Source: Pseudomonas arcuscaelestis
Lineage (GTDB): Bacteria; Pseudomonadota; Gammaproteobacteria; Pseudomonadales; Pseudomonadaceae
Length of the DNA: 64,000 nt
Direction: 5' to 3'
Assembly (NCBI RefSeq): GCF_016881005.1
Contig: NZ_JACOPV010000002.1
Location: 62,001-126,000 of the forward strand
Shown: positions 35,930 to 45,465 of the stretch, piece after piece
Layout of the letters: the number at the start of each line of letters is the position of its first letter
Position numbering within the stretch: position 1 is the stretch's first letter
Program-made: the position numbers and the translations under genes
Notes under the pieces: model-generated
The model's database searches: none
What the model was told of the DNA's origin: nothing
What the model saw: only the letters and a program-made list of their open reading frames with translations

Positions 35930-36970
35930 TCAGCGCGCCGCCCAGGCATTGAAGCGCTGTTCCAGTTCCTCGCCATGGTCGACCCAAAACGCTGCATCGA
36001 CCGCCTGCGCCTGGGCCAGGTTGGCCTGGGCCGTCGGCAGCTGTTGCTGGACAGCCTCCGGCAACAGTTTCAGCGCATCGCGATGCACCGGCCCATAGGG
36101 GATCTCTTGCGAGAACACCTTTTGTGCCTGCGGCTGGCTGGCGAAGGCAATGAAGTCTTCGGCCAACGCCTTGTTCGGTGTGCCTTTAACCACTGCCCAA
36201 TATTCCGGATCGTAGAGGCTTTGCGGCCAGACGATACCGAGCTTCATGCCTTCCTTCTGCGCCGAGGCGATACGCCCGTTGTAGGCTGCGCTCATGACGA
36301 CGTCGCCGGCGATCAACCACTGCGCAGGTTGCGCTCCTGCCTCCCACCACTGGATATTGCCTTTGATCTGATCGAGTTTGGCAAAGGCGCGGCTTACCCC
36401 TTCAGGCGTTGCCAGCACTTCATATAACTGCTCGCGCTTTACGCCATCAGCAAGCAAGGCGATTTCCAGCGTGTATTTGGCGCCCTTGCGCAAGCCGCGT
36501 TTGCCGGGAAACTCACTGACATTCCAGAAGTCCGCCCAGGATGTCGGCGCCTTGGCCAGTTTGTCGTGATCGTAGGCCATCACCATCGACCATACATAGG
36601 TGGCCACCCCACACTCGCTCAGGGTGCCCGGTACGAACTGCGCAGGGTCGCCAAAACGTGCCGGGTCCAGGCGCTCGAACAGCCCTTCGTCGCAACCGCG
36701 CAGCAACTCTGGACTTTCCACCTCGACCACGTCCCAACTGGTATGGCCGACATCGACCATGGCTTTGATTTTCGACAGCTCACCGTTGTATTCACCCGCT
36801 ACGACGCGTCCTGCACCGCTGGCGTTGAAGGGTTGGAAGTAGGCTTTGTCCTGGGCCTGTTTGGTAGCACCACCAAAAGAAATGACCGTCAGGTTCTGTG
36901 GCGCGGCCTGGACAGCACCGCACAGCAGAACCAGGGCAAAGGGAACACTGCAACGCAAGGATCTGGACAT
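35930..36970 (-). CDS. PotD/SpuD-like ABC-transporter periplasmic binding protein
   Basis: A 346-residue extracellular solute-binding protein of the spermidine/putrescine class. The signal peptide ends near GAVQAAP (about residue 22). VISFGGATKQAQ opens the mature protein, and two alternating domains follow, including WDVVEVES and YDPEYWAVVKG. No permease or ATPase genes are adjacent, so it must use a system encoded elsewhere or act as a sensor. It is the last gene of the operon running from 44992. Confidence 0.88.
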   Translation of the reverse strand: MSRSLRCSVPFALVLLCGAVQAAPQNLTVISFGGATKQAQDKAYFQPFNASGAGRVVAGEYNGELSKIKAMVDVGHTSWDVVEVESPELLRGCDEGLFERLDPARFGDPAQFVPGTLSECGVATYVWSMVMAYDHDKLAKAPTSWADFWNVSEFPGKRGLRKGAKYTLEIALLADGVKREQLYEVLATPEGVSRAFAKLDQIKGNIQWWEAGAQPAQWLIAGDVVMSAAYNGRIASAQKEGMKLGIVWPQSLYDPEYWAVVKGTPNKALAEDFIAFASQPQAQKVFSQEIPYGPVHRDALKLLPEAVQQQLPTAQANLAQAQAVDAAFWVDHGEELEQRFNAWAAR

Positions 36971-37026
36971 GGATCTGTTCCTCTTATTAGATGCCGGCTC
37001 GCCCGTACGAGCCGGCGCACGGGGCT

Positions 37027-38409
37027 CTACAGCAAACCGTATTCGCGTGCGGTGCGGTCTACGGCTATTCGGGTTTTGTCGACCAGCTCATCGATTTCGG
37101 CTTTGCCAGCGACCAGCGCCGGGGCCATGATCATGCGGCCCAGGGTCGAGCGAATGATCAGGCCCTCTTCGAAGCCGATGGTGCGGCAGCGCCAGGCCAT
37201 GTCGTTCTCATTGGCAAAACGTTTGCGGCTGGCTTTGTCTTCGGCGAACTGCAGCGCCGCCACCAGACCGGCGCCCTGAACTTCGCCAATCATTGGGTGA
37301 TTACCGAACACTTCGCGCAGGCAGCTCTGCAGGTACGGACCGGTTTGCTGCTTGACCCGGGTAACAATGCCCTCGTCGCGCAGGGCCTTGAGGTTGGCGA
37401 TCGCTACCGCCGCAGCCACCGGGTGCCCGGAATAGGTCAGGCCGTGGGCGAATACCCCGCCCTGCTCTACCAGTACCTGGGCCATGCGTTTGGACAGGAT
37501 CAGGCCGCCCATGGGGATGTAGCCGCTGGTCAAGCCCTTGGCGATCGACAGGGTGTCGGGCTCGAAACCGAAGTATTCATGGGCGAACCACTCACCGGTT
37601 CGGCCAAAACCACCGATCACTTCGTCGGCGCACAGCAGCACGTCGTATTGACGGCAGATGCGTTGGATTTCTGGCCAGTAGCTTTCTGGCGGGAAGATCA
37701 TCCCGCCGGCCCCCTGGAAGGGTTCAGCGACAAAGGCGGCAACGTTTTCGGCACCCAGTTCGAGAATCTTTTCTTCCAGTTGACGCGCTGCCCGCAGGCC
37801 GAATTCTGCTGGGGTGAGGTCGCCTTCGTGGGCGAACCAGTACGGCTCGTCGATGTGCGCAACATCCGGGATGACCCCGCCCATGTCGTGCATGAATTTC
37901 ATCCCGCCCAGTGCAGTGGCGCCCAGGGTCGAGCCGTGGTAGCCGTTCCAGCGGCCAATCATGATTTTCTTCTGTGGCTTGCCAAGAATCTGCCAGTAGC
38001 GGCGTACCGTGCGGATCAACACCTCGTTGGCCTCGGAGCCGGAGTTGGTGTAGATGGCATGGCTGTAGTGGTCCGGCAACAGGCTGAACAACAGCTCAGA
38101 GAGTTCGACCACCGCCGGGTGTGTGGTGTGGAAGAACATGTTGTAGTACGGCAGTTGTTCAAGTTGCTGGGTGGCTGCAGCAGCCAGGTCCTTGCGGCCA
38201 TAGCCGAGGTTGGTGCACCACAGGCCCGACATGCCGTCCAGGTAGCGCTTGCCGTCGTTGTCCCAAAGTGCCAGGCCTTCGCCGCGAACGATTACCCGCG
38301 GACCTTCTTCGTTCAGGGCTTTCTGGTCGAGAAACGCATGAATGTGGTGCGCCGCATCCAGGGCCTGGTAGTCGCTGGTGCTACGGTCGGTTTTCACTTG
38401 AGTGGTCAT
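37027..38409 (-). CDS. class III aminotransferase, SpuC/putrescine-pyruvate type
   Basis: A 460-residue omega-transaminase. PLP lysine is about residue 291 in SIAKGLTSGYIPMGG. NSGSEANE near residue 123 binds phosphate, and ADEVIGGFGRTG supplies the pyridine aspartate. The pattern YNMFFHTTHPAVVELSELL matches SpuC-like polyamine:pyruvate transaminases. It converts a primary amine and pyruvate to an aldehyde and alanine, the aldehyde then going to the dehydrogenase two genes upstream. It follows the permease by 11 bp. Confidence 0.9.
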   Translation of the reverse strand: MTTQVKTDRSTSDYQALDAAHHIHAFLDQKALNEEGPRVIVRGEGLALWDNDGKRYLDGMSGLWCTNLGYGRKDLAAAATQQLEQLPYYNMFFHTTHPAVVELSELLFSLLPDHYSHAIYTNSGSEANEVLIRTVRRYWQILGKPQKKIMIGRWNGYHGSTLGATALGGMKFMHDMGGVIPDVAHIDEPYWFAHEGDLTPAEFGLRAARQLEEKILELGAENVAAFVAEPFQGAGGMIFPPESYWPEIQRICRQYDVLLCADEVIGGFGRTGEWFAHEYFGFEPDTLSIAKGLTSGYIPMGGLILSKRMAQVLVEQGGVFAHGLTYSGHPVAAAVAIANLKALRDEGIVTRVKQQTGPYLQSCLREVFGNHPMIGEVQGAGLVAALQFAEDKASRKRFANENDMAWRCRTIGFEEGLIIRSTLGRMIMAPALVAGKAEIDELVDKTRIAVDRTAREYGLL

Positions 38410-38420
38410 TGCGTGTCTCC

Positions 38421-39845
38421 TTATTGATTTTTATCGTTGCCAGCCACAAGCGCGCTTTGCAGCGGTTCTGGCTTGAACAGGGGTTTGCCCATCACACACT
38501 TGATCCACAGCACCGCGATGATCGAAACGATCAGCAGCACCAGGCCAGCGTAGGCGAAGATCGAGAAGGTCATTTCCGGGCTTGGCGAAACGTTCCAGAT
38601 CGCAAAGAGCATGCCGGCGATACCGAACAACTGCGGCAACGGGTAGAACGGCGTGCGGAACGGCCGATGCACCTGCGGATAGCGGCGGCGCAAGGCGATG
38701 ACGTTGATGTGGGTAACGATGTAGGCCAACAACCACGCTAGAGCCGCGGCCAGCAGCAGCTGATTGATTGCGTCTGGATGGTCGTGCATCAGCAACAGCG
38801 GCAAGCCGGTGATTGCCGCGACGAACAGCACCGCGACCCAAGGCGCACCGGTGCGTTTGCCCTGGCGCTTGAGAATGCCGAAGGCCTGGCCGTTGCACGC
38901 CATGCCGAACAGCATGCGCGGAATGGCTGCCAGTGAGCTGTTCAAGGTACTGCAGGTTGCCGTGATGGCTGCGGTGACCAGAAATACCTTGCCGGTTTCA
39001 CCGAACACCGTGGTGGCGAACAGATAATGCGGCAAGCCGTTGCTGGCGAGTTCTGCCTGCGGCACGGTGAGCAACGCGCCCAACGCATACAAGGCAATGA
39101 TCACGAAGATAACGGTCAGGCCGAGCATCATCGACCCGGGAATATTGCGCTCCGGGCGACGTGTTTCTTCCACCAGCGGGCAGACGAACTCGGCGCCGAC
39201 AAACCCCCACACAGCCATTGCCGTCAAGGCGATCACACCCAGGCCCATCGGGTTCCAGCCGGCGCTTTCGAACAGGCTTGGGTTGGGTGGGACGATATCG
39301 CTGTTCATCGCGCTCAGGCCCATGACCAGCAACACCACGACCATGACCACCGCCAACACCGTTTGCAGTCGGGCGAAGATATCGATGTTGAACAGGTTGA
39401 GCACGGTGAACAGCGCCAGCACGCCAAGGGCTACGGTCAGCGGTGGCATCGAGTGCGGATACACCTTGTCGATGATGAACTCCATCAGCAGCAGCTCTGC
39501 CGACAGCGCGAACATTGCCACCACCACGTACCCCGAAAACGTCGCGAGGATTGCCGGAAACTGGCCGATGGCGACTTCTGTGTAGCTACTCAGGCTGCCT
39601 GCGCGGGGAATCATCAAGGCCAGCTCCGAGAATGAGCAGGCGTAGCTCAGGGCCAACAGCCAGGCCAGCGCCAGGGGAATGATGAAGCCCGCCCCGGCGA
39701 TGCCGACGCCCTGCAGCATCAGCACCATCACCCCTTGCGAAACGACCAGGCCGATGGCTACGGCCAACAAGGCGGTCAGGCCAAGTTTCTTTCTACTCGC
39801 AGGCGGCGCCAGGGCGCCTGCGGACACGCTTGCATGGGTATTCAT
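38421..39845 (-). CDS. APC-superfamily amino acid/amine permease
   Basis: A 474-residue carrier with 12 predicted helices. GLVVSQGVMVLMLQGVG near residue 32 takes the place of the unwound first-helix motif, and SELALMIPRAGSLSSYTE near residue 73 is typical for APC permeases. GFVGAEFVCPLVEETRRPERN near residue 195 matches the ethanolamine/putrescine-type branch. It probably brings the operon's amine substrate into the cell. ATG at 39845 is 22 codons before the first helix. Confidence 0.9.
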   Translation of the reverse strand: MNTHASVSAGALAPPASRKKLGLTALLAVAIGLVVSQGVMVLMLQGVGIAGAGFIIPLALAWLLALSYACSFSELALMIPRAGSLSSYTEVAIGQFPAILATFSGYVVVAMFALSAELLLMEFIIDKVYPHSMPPLTVALGVLALFTVLNLFNIDIFARLQTVLAVVMVVVLLVMGLSAMNSDIVPPNPSLFESAGWNPMGLGVIALTAMAVWGFVGAEFVCPLVEETRRPERNIPGSMMLGLTVIFVIIALYALGALLTVPQAELASNGLPHYLFATTVFGETGKVFLVTAAITATCSTLNSSLAAIPRMLFGMACNGQAFGILKRQGKRTGAPWVAVLFVAAITGLPLLLMHDHPDAINQLLLAAALAWLLAYIVTHINVIALRRRYPQVHRPFRTPFYPLPQLFGIAGMLFAIWNVSPSPEMTFSIFAYAGLVLLIVSIIAVLWIKCVMGKPLFKPEPLQSALVAGNDKNQ

Positions 39846-39909
39846 CGATTGCTCCGTTTTTAGTTTTATTTGGAGATATTTCGCAGCGCAAGGCGGCACA
39901 CACAGGTCC

Positions 39910-41403
39910 TCAGCCGCGCAGTTGAATCCAGGTGGTTTTCAATTGGGTGTACTTGTCGAATGAATGCAGTGACAGGTCGCGGCCAAAGCCCGACTGCTTG
40001 CCGCCCCCGAAGGGCACGGTCACATCCAGGGCATCGACGGTATTGACCGAGACGGTGCCGGCATTCAAGCGCCGCGCTACGCGAAGCGCGCGGTTAAGGT
40101 CATCGCTCCACACCGAGGCTGCCAGCGCGTAAATGTGGTCGTTGGCCAGCGCGACGGCCTGGTCTTCGTCGTCAAACACGCTAACCGCCAGTACCGGGCC
40201 AAACACCTCTTCGCGGGCCAGGGTCATGTCGGCCGTCACGCCGGTGAAAATCGTTGGCACGATGAAGTTGTCCGAGCCGTCAACACTCAACTGGTGGCCG
40301 CCGCAGACCAGTTGCGCACCCTCTCCTTGAGCTTGCTCGATGTACTGCATGATGCGTTGCGCCTGCTTGGCATCGACAATCGCCCCCGCGCTGCTGGCCG
40401 GGTTCAATGGGTTACCGGGTTGCCACTTGCCAGCTTTGTCGATCAAACGCTGAATGAACGCATCGGCAATCGAGCGCTGTACCAGCAGGCGCGAGTTGGC
40501 CGAGCACACTTCACCCTGGTTGAAGAAAATCCCGAATGCCGCCTTTTCCGCCGCCAGATCCAGGTCCTGGCAATCGGCAAACACCAGGTTTGCACTTTTG
40601 CCACCGCACTCCAGCCATACCTGCTTGAGGTTCGACTGCGCGGCATACTGCATGAAGTACTTGCCGACCTCGGTCGAGCCGGTAAACACCAGCGCATCGA
40701 CATCCATGTGCAGGCCAAGGGCGCGACCGGCCTCCTCGCCCAAACCGGGTATAACGTTGAGTACCCCCGCAGGGATACCCGCCTCAAGCGCCAGTTCGGC
40801 CAGGCGCAAGGCCGAGAACGGCGACTGTTCTGCCGGCTTGAGCACCACACTGTTGCCGGCAGCCAAGGCTGGGGCCAGCTTCCAGGCGGCCATGTCCAGC
40901 GGGAAGTTCCACGGCACCACGGCAGCGATCACGCCCAGCGGTACGCGGGTGATGGTCGCCAGGGCGTTACTGGCGGTTGGCGCGACCTGATCGTAGAGCT
41001 TATCGAGGCTTTCGCCGTACCAGGCGAATACATGGGCGGCACCGGGTACGTCGATGTTCCACGCATCCATTACCGGCTTGCCCATGCTCAATGAGTCGAG
41101 CAAGGCCAGTTCGTCACGGTGTTCGAGCATCAGTTGCGACAGCTTAAGCAATACCGCCTTACGCTCACCGGGCGCCATTCTTGCCCAGGGTCCCTGCTCG
41201 AACGCACGACGGGCGCATGAAACCGCCAGGTCCACTTCCGTCTGACCGCAGGCAACTACACGCGCCAGCACCGCATTAGTAGCCGGGTTGATGACCTCGA
41301 AGCGCTCGCCGCTTTGCGCCTGACAAGGCTGGCCGTCAATCAACGCTGTGTCGATCAAACGTTGTTGTCCTGCCAGCGTTGTCCATTGATTGAAATCGTT
41401 CAC
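39910..41403 (-). CDS. aldehyde dehydrogenase, PuuC/KauB-like
   Basis: A 497-residue NAD(P)-dependent aldehyde dehydrogenase. General base glutamate is in WLECGGKSANLV near residue 266, and the nucleophilic cysteine in NQGEVCSANSR near residue 300. PWNFPLDMAAWKLAPALAAGN is the cofactor-binding region. It matches enzymes oxidising gamma-aminobutyraldehyde-like products of polyamine breakdown. The start is GTG at 41403 with AAGGAG at seven bases. It probably oxidises the aldehyde made by the SpuC-type transaminase. Confidence 0.92.
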   Translation of the reverse strand: MNDFNQWTTLAGQQRLIDTALIDGQPCQAQSGERFEVINPATNAVLARVVACGQTEVDLAVSCARRAFEQGPWARMAPGERKAVLLKLSQLMLEHRDELALLDSLSMGKPVMDAWNIDVPGAAHVFAWYGESLDKLYDQVAPTASNALATITRVPLGVIAAVVPWNFPLDMAAWKLAPALAAGNSVVLKPAEQSPFSALRLAELALEAGIPAGVLNVIPGLGEEAGRALGLHMDVDALVFTGSTEVGKYFMQYAAQSNLKQVWLECGGKSANLVFADCQDLDLAAEKAAFGIFFNQGEVCSANSRLLVQRSIADAFIQRLIDKAGKWQPGNPLNPASSAGAIVDAKQAQRIMQYIEQAQGEGAQLVCGGHQLSVDGSDNFIVPTIFTGVTADMTLAREEVFGPVLAVSVFDDEDQAVALANDHIYALAASVWSDDLNRALRVARRLNAGTVSVNTVDALDVTVPFGGGKQSGFGRDLSLHSFDKYTQLKTTWIQLRG

Positions 41404-41419
41404 CGCAAACTCCTTATCG

Positions 41420-42583
41420 TTATCGGGTGTTGCAGAGGTAGGCTGCCAATCGGTCCATCAGCCGGTCGCAGGCTGCCATTTGCTCGACGCTGACAAACTC
41501 GTCGGGCTTGTGTCCTTGCTCCATGCTGCCTGGACCGCACACCACGGCAGGAATACCGGCCTGATCGAACAAGCCGCCCTCCGTGCCAAAGGCCACGGTG
41601 CTGAATGCATCGCTGCCGCACAGTTGGGCAATGAGCTGGGCTGCGGCGCTTTGCGGCGCGGTCGCCAGGCCCGGATAGGCCGAGATGGCTTCAAAACGGA
41701 TGGAGGTATCGGCATTGACCGCCTGCATGGCAGGCAACAGCGCCTGCTCGGCATAGGTTTGCAGTTCATCCAGCACCCCTTGCGGCTCGAAAGCAGGCAA
41801 GGCGCGCACCTCAAAGTCGAAGCGGCAGTCAGCTGGAACAATGTTCAAGGCTGTACCGCCCTGAATCACCCCGACCTGGACCGTGGAGTACGCCGGGTCA
41901 AAACGTTCATCGTGGTGTTCTGGCGCAGCCAGGCGCTGACCGATTTCGCCCAGGCGCCCGATCAGCCGCGCAGCCTGCTCGATGGCATTGACGCCGTATG
42001 GCGCGTAGGCCGAATGGCACGGTGCGCCATGCACATGGCAACGCATGGCCAACTTGCCCTTGTGCCCTAGTACCGGTTTGAGCTCGGTAGGCTCGCCGAT
42101 CAGGCACAACGCCGGTTGGGCGATGCGCTGTGGCAATGCGTCCAGCAGGCTACGCACGCCCAGGCAACCCACCTCTTCGTCATAAGAAAAAGCCAGGTGC
42201 ACCGGACGGCGCAGCGGGCTGGCGAGAAACACCGGGACGGCAGCCAGCACCGAGGCCAGATAGCCTTTCATGTCTGCCGCACCCCGGCCGTAAAGCTTGC
42301 CGTGCTGTTCAGTCATGGCGAACGGCTCGACCGTCCAGGCCTGACCCTCCACCGGCACCACATCGGTGTGTCCTGACAGCACCACGCCACCTTCCACTGC
42401 CGGCCCGATGCTGGCCAGCAGGTTGGCTTTGCTGCGCTCGGCGTTGTAGATCAGCTCGCAGCTGACCCCCAGGCCTTGCAGGTAGTCACGCACGAACTCG
42501 ATCAAGGCAAGGTTCGAATCACGACTGACCGTGGCAAAGCCGATGAGCTTGGCCAGCAAGGCGCGACTGCGCAGCTCACTCAT
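41420..42583 (-). CDS. ArgE-like acetylornithine deacetylase (M20 peptidase family)
   Basis: A 387-residue M20 metallohydrolase. LSGHTDVVPV near residue 75 and GRGAADMKGY near residue 105 hold metal-binding residues, YDEEVGCLG the catalytic glutamates. It matches acetylornithine deacetylase in length, but its place in an amine operon argues for another N-acyl substrate. The start overlaps the DUF1028 gene by 8 bp. With the transaminase it could remove an acyl group from an acylated polyamine or amino acid. Confidence 0.88.
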   Translation of the reverse strand: MSELRSRALLAKLIGFATVSRDSNLALIEFVRDYLQGLGVSCELIYNAERSKANLLASIGPAVEGGVVLSGHTDVVPVEGQAWTVEPFAMTEQHGKLYGRGAADMKGYLASVLAAVPVFLASPLRRPVHLAFSYDEEVGCLGVRSLLDALPQRIAQPALCLIGEPTELKPVLGHKGKLAMRCHVHGAPCHSAYAPYGVNAIEQAARLIGRLGEIGQRLAAPEHHDERFDPAYSTVQVGVIQGGTALNIVPADCRFDFEVRALPAFEPQGVLDELQTYAEQALLPAMQAVNADTSIRFEAISAYPGLATAPQSAAAQLIAQLCGSDAFSTVAFGTEGGLFDQAGIPAVVCGPGSMEQGHKPDEFVSVEQMAACDRLMDRLAAYLCNTR

Positions 42584-43250
42584 CGCCCGGCACTCCGTAA
42601 CTCGGTGCCAAGGTCGGATTGAGGGCGCGGGTCAGGTAGTCCTGCAGTTGCGGTTGATAGGCAGCCCAGAGCGCGTGCAGTTCGCCAATGGGATTTTCCT
42701 CGGCCCAGTCCACGCGCAGATCGACGATGGGCCATACCAACTCGTCCACCACCGACATGGCTGCCGAATGCACCGCTCCGGCTTCGCCACCGGCGTCCTG
42801 ACCGGCTTGCAACGCTGCTAGCAAACGCGCCGCCAGGCAGCCTTCACTGCTTTCGAACACTGCAACCATGCGTTCGATCACGCCACGATTGGCCAGCAAG
42901 TTGCCGGCCGCGACACACTGCTCACCCGCCAGGGCATTGTGGGTGCCGAGGGTGTGGTTGCCGCTGAATACAGCCGTGCGGCCCTGGGCATCGACAACCG
43001 CAACCTGACGATATTGGCTGTAACCGTTGCGGGTCAGCGCATGATCGAGCGCCTGCTGAGGCGTCAAGCCTTCGCCCAGCGCGTCCAGTACTTGTGGGCC
43101 AAGGGCTGGCAGGGTGATGTTCTGGCTCGAGACCGCGCCTACCCCGGAGCGCATCCAGGGACAACGCGCACCCACGGCAATACTCGATGAACTGATCGCG
43201 ATGCCGAGCTGCCCGGTTTCAGCACAACGGCCGACGATGGAAAAGGTCAT
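42576..43250 (-). CDS. DUF1028 family protein (predicted Ntn hydrolase)
   Basis: A 224-residue DUF1028 protein. The beginning MTFSIVGRCAETGQLGIA leaves Thr2 as candidate N-terminal nucleophile after methionine removal, as expected for the Ntn-hydrolase fold, and the run of four serines follows near residue 20. DUF1028 genes commonly neighbour M20 peptidases and RidA proteins in amino-acid or peptide catabolism; an amidase role is suspected. It lies between RidA (12 bp) and ArgE-like (overlap). Confidence 0.85.
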   Translation of the reverse strand: MTFSIVGRCAETGQLGIAISSSSIAVGARCPWMRSGVGAVSSQNITLPALGPQVLDALGEGLTPQQALDHALTRNGYSQYRQVAVVDAQGRTAVFSGNHTLGTHNALAGEQCVAAGNLLANRGVIERMVAVFESSEGCLAARLLAALQAGQDAGGEAGAVHSAAMSVVDELVWPIVDLRVDWAEENPIGELHALWAAYQPQLQDYLTRALNPTLAPSYGVPGDE

Positions 43251-43262
43251 GGCGCACGCTCC

Positions 43263-43673
43263 TTATTCGGGAATGACTGCAATCACATCGATTTCCATCA
43301 GCCACTGCGGCTGGCCGAGGGCGCTGACCACCAGACCTGTGGAGATCGGGAACACACCCTTGAGCCACTTGCCAACCTCTTGGTAAACCGGCTCGCGGTA
43401 ACGTGGATCGATCAGGTACGTGGTGGTCTTGACGATGTGGCTGAGATCGCTGCCAGCCTCTTCGAGCAGTTGCTTGACGTTGCGCATGGCTTGCTCGGCC
43501 TGCGCCCGCGGATCACCCAGGCCCACCAGTTGACCGTTGAAATCGGTGCCCACCTGGCCGCGCACATACACGGTGTTGCCGGCACGCACTGCCTGGCACA
43601 GATCGTTGTCCAGGGTCTGGTTGGGGTAAGTGTCTTTGGTGTTGAACATGCGAATGCGGGTATGAGTAGGCAT
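43263..43673 (-). CDS. RidA/YjgF-family protein
   Basis: A 136-residue RidA-family protein, slightly longer than classic RidA at the N-terminus. VYVRGQVGTDFNGQLVG and the later QAEQAMRNVKQLLEEAG are typical, but the catalytic arginine region reads VKTTTYLIDPRYREPV, an Rid4-7-like variant. RidA proteins hydrolyse reactive imines and enamines produced by PLP or flavin enzymes. Coupling is tight: its ATG shares one base with the stop of the flavin monooxygenase (TGATG). It may clear the imine formed by that enzyme. Confidence 0.88.
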   Translation of the reverse strand: MPTHTRIRMFNTKDTYPNQTLDNDLCQAVRAGNTVYVRGQVGTDFNGQLVGLGDPRAQAEQAMRNVKQLLEEAGSDLSHIVKTTTYLIDPRYREPVYQEVGKWLKGVFPISTGLVVSALGQPQWLMEIDVIAVIPE

Positions 43674-44992
43674 CAACGAACTTCCATAAGGCGGGCGGAT
43701 TGAAGGGTGGACTCAGGGCTTGCAGCCTGGCGTTGCGAGGCATCCCGATAGTCGAAATAGGCGCGCTGCTTGATGATGTGCTCGCCGATGTGCCGGGCGT
43801 CGTGCCACACGCCCCAGATAAAGGCCGAGCCACGACGGGCCAGCCACGGCAGGCCGACAAAATAGATGCCCGGCTCGCTGGAAACGCCGCGCTGGTGCTG
43901 TGGCTTACCATCTGCCTTGAAGGCATTGACCTTCAGCCAGTCGTAATCGACCGAATAGCCAGTGGCCCAGATAACCGTGGTCACCCCGGCCTTGGCCAGG
44001 TCCAGCTCGAGGATCGGCTGGGTCAGGCACCCAGGATCAGGCAGCATGATTCGCGCTTCCGGCTCCTGCGGCAGGTCCAGGCCATTGGCGGCGATATAGG
44101 CGTCGGCGGCATCCAGCAAGGCCAGGTAGTTTTCGTCACCGCGAGCGATGTTCTCGGCCAGGTTCGCCTCGAAGCTCACTACGCCGTTGTCAAAGGCCTT
44201 GGTCAAGCCGACCAGGGTCATGCCTTGCTGGGCCAGGCGACGAAAATCCACGGTATGACCACCGCGCGCACCGCTTACAGCAATAGTGACGTGCTCTTTG
44301 CCCGGCTGTACGCCTTCGGCATCCCACAAGCCGAGCACACCCAGCCACCAGCAGAAGTCGCGGTTGCGGTAAGCGCGTGGTGGACGGTCATGGGCGCCCA
44401 CCGAAAGGTACACCTGCTTGCCGGCACGCTGCAGTTCATCGGCGATCTGCACCCCGGAAGAGCCGGCACCCACCACCAACACAGCGCCATCGGCCAGTTG
44501 CTGCGGGTTGCGGTATTGGGCGGAATGGATCTGTACGACCTTGCTGTCGACGGGTGCGATGGCGGGAATCACCGGACGCTGAAACGGGCCGGTAGCGACC
44601 ACCACATTGTTGGCTTCGATCACACCGTCGGAGGTTTCAATAGTAAAGCCTGGACGGCCGACGTTACGCTCGACCTTGGTCACTTCCACGCCGGTACGCA
44701 CCGGCGCATTGAATTTGCGCGCATAGGCTTCGAAGTAATCGGCGACCTGATCCTTGGGGGCGAAAGCATCAGGATCCAGCCCCTCGAACTCAAGGCCAGG
44801 GAAGCGATCGTGCCAGGCAGGACCGTTGGCAACCAGCGAGTCCCAGCGTCCGGTCCGCCAGGCTTCGGCAATGCGATTACGTTCAAGGACCAGGTGCGAC
44901 ACGCCCAGGCGGCTCAAATGTTCGCTCATGGCAATACCGGCTTGGCCAGCGCCAACCACGAGCGTATCTACTGCTGTCTTATTATTTGTCAT
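43673..44992 (-). CDS. flavin-containing monooxygenase (FMO/CzcO-like)
   Basis: A 439-residue class B flavoprotein monooxygenase. GAGQAG near residue 14 binds FAD, and GAGSSG near residue 176 binds NADPH. VVQIHSAQYRNP between them corresponds to the FMO fingerprint, and ATGYSVDYDWL closes the family pattern. Such enzymes N-hydroxylate amines or insert oxygen beside carbonyls. As first gene of the amine operon and coupled to RidA, oxidation of an amine or guanidine nitrogen to an unstable imine is a reasonable guess. The promoter should lie in 44993-45465. Confidence 0.9.
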   Translation of the reverse strand: MTNNKTAVDTLVVGAGQAGIAMSEHLSRLGVSHLVLERNRIAEAWRTGRWDSLVANGPAWHDRFPGLEFEGLDPDAFAPKDQVADYFEAYARKFNAPVRTGVEVTKVERNVGRPGFTIETSDGVIEANNVVVATGPFQRPVIPAIAPVDSKVVQIHSAQYRNPQQLADGAVLVVGAGSSGVQIADELQRAGKQVYLSVGAHDRPPRAYRNRDFCWWLGVLGLWDAEGVQPGKEHVTIAVSGARGGHTVDFRRLAQQGMTLVGLTKAFDNGVVSFEANLAENIARGDENYLALLDAADAYIAANGLDLPQEPEARIMLPDPGCLTQPILELDLAKAGVTTVIWATGYSVDYDWLKVNAFKADGKPQHQRGVSSEPGIYFVGLPWLARRGSAFIWGVWHDARHIGEHIIKQRAYFDYRDASQRQAASPESTLQSARLMEVR

Positions 44993-45465
44993 CTCTGCGC
45001 CCTACTGAGGTTTCCCACGCGGATGGCCGTGGGTGGGTGTAGGACGCATTCTGTGCAAAGGCTTGAAAAGGCGAAATTATGATTTTTGTTGTTGCTAGAG
45101 AGTAAAAAGCTTTGTGGGTCTTAAATGCCCTTGGGTGGCGGTGCGAAGCCGTGCCGATTATTTCGCCGTGACCTTGAATAGCTACGGTTTTCTATTGGAC
45201 GCTGTCTCTATTCCTCTCGCCATCCGTGTGGCCCATGACCAGGATGCACACCTGCTTGCGGTGCTGGAACGCTCTGCTGCTCAGGCTTTTACGGCCTAAG
45301 AAGGTGTGCAATGGCTCGCCAGTGGCGACGAGCTCAATGCCTCGCAGCATCAGACCTTTATTGGTAATGGCCATGCCTGCGTAGTGATTGATGAGCACAG
45401 CCTGGGCGTCTTTCTGCAACAACAGTTGGCTGCCGAGCAGCGCCATGGCCTCAACGACCGCTGCG
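44993..45465 (-). other. 473-bp region without a convincing gene; probable amine-operon promoter
   Basis: A frame on the minus strand (45192-45503, TTG start, overlapping the KfrA-like end by 38 bp) would encode 103 residues, and a plus frame (45114-45299) 61. Neither has a good ribosome site or recognisable family. The part nearest 44993 is AT-richer (around 45075-45115) and probably contains the promoter of the monooxygenase operon. A decayed gene is possible. Confidence 0.4.

Noticed and set aside
36991..38427. 478-codon open frame antisense to the transaminase gene
   Set aside because: A shadow of the high-GC transaminase gene; no family similarity or ribosome site. The same applies to 3513-4670 and 43700-45082.
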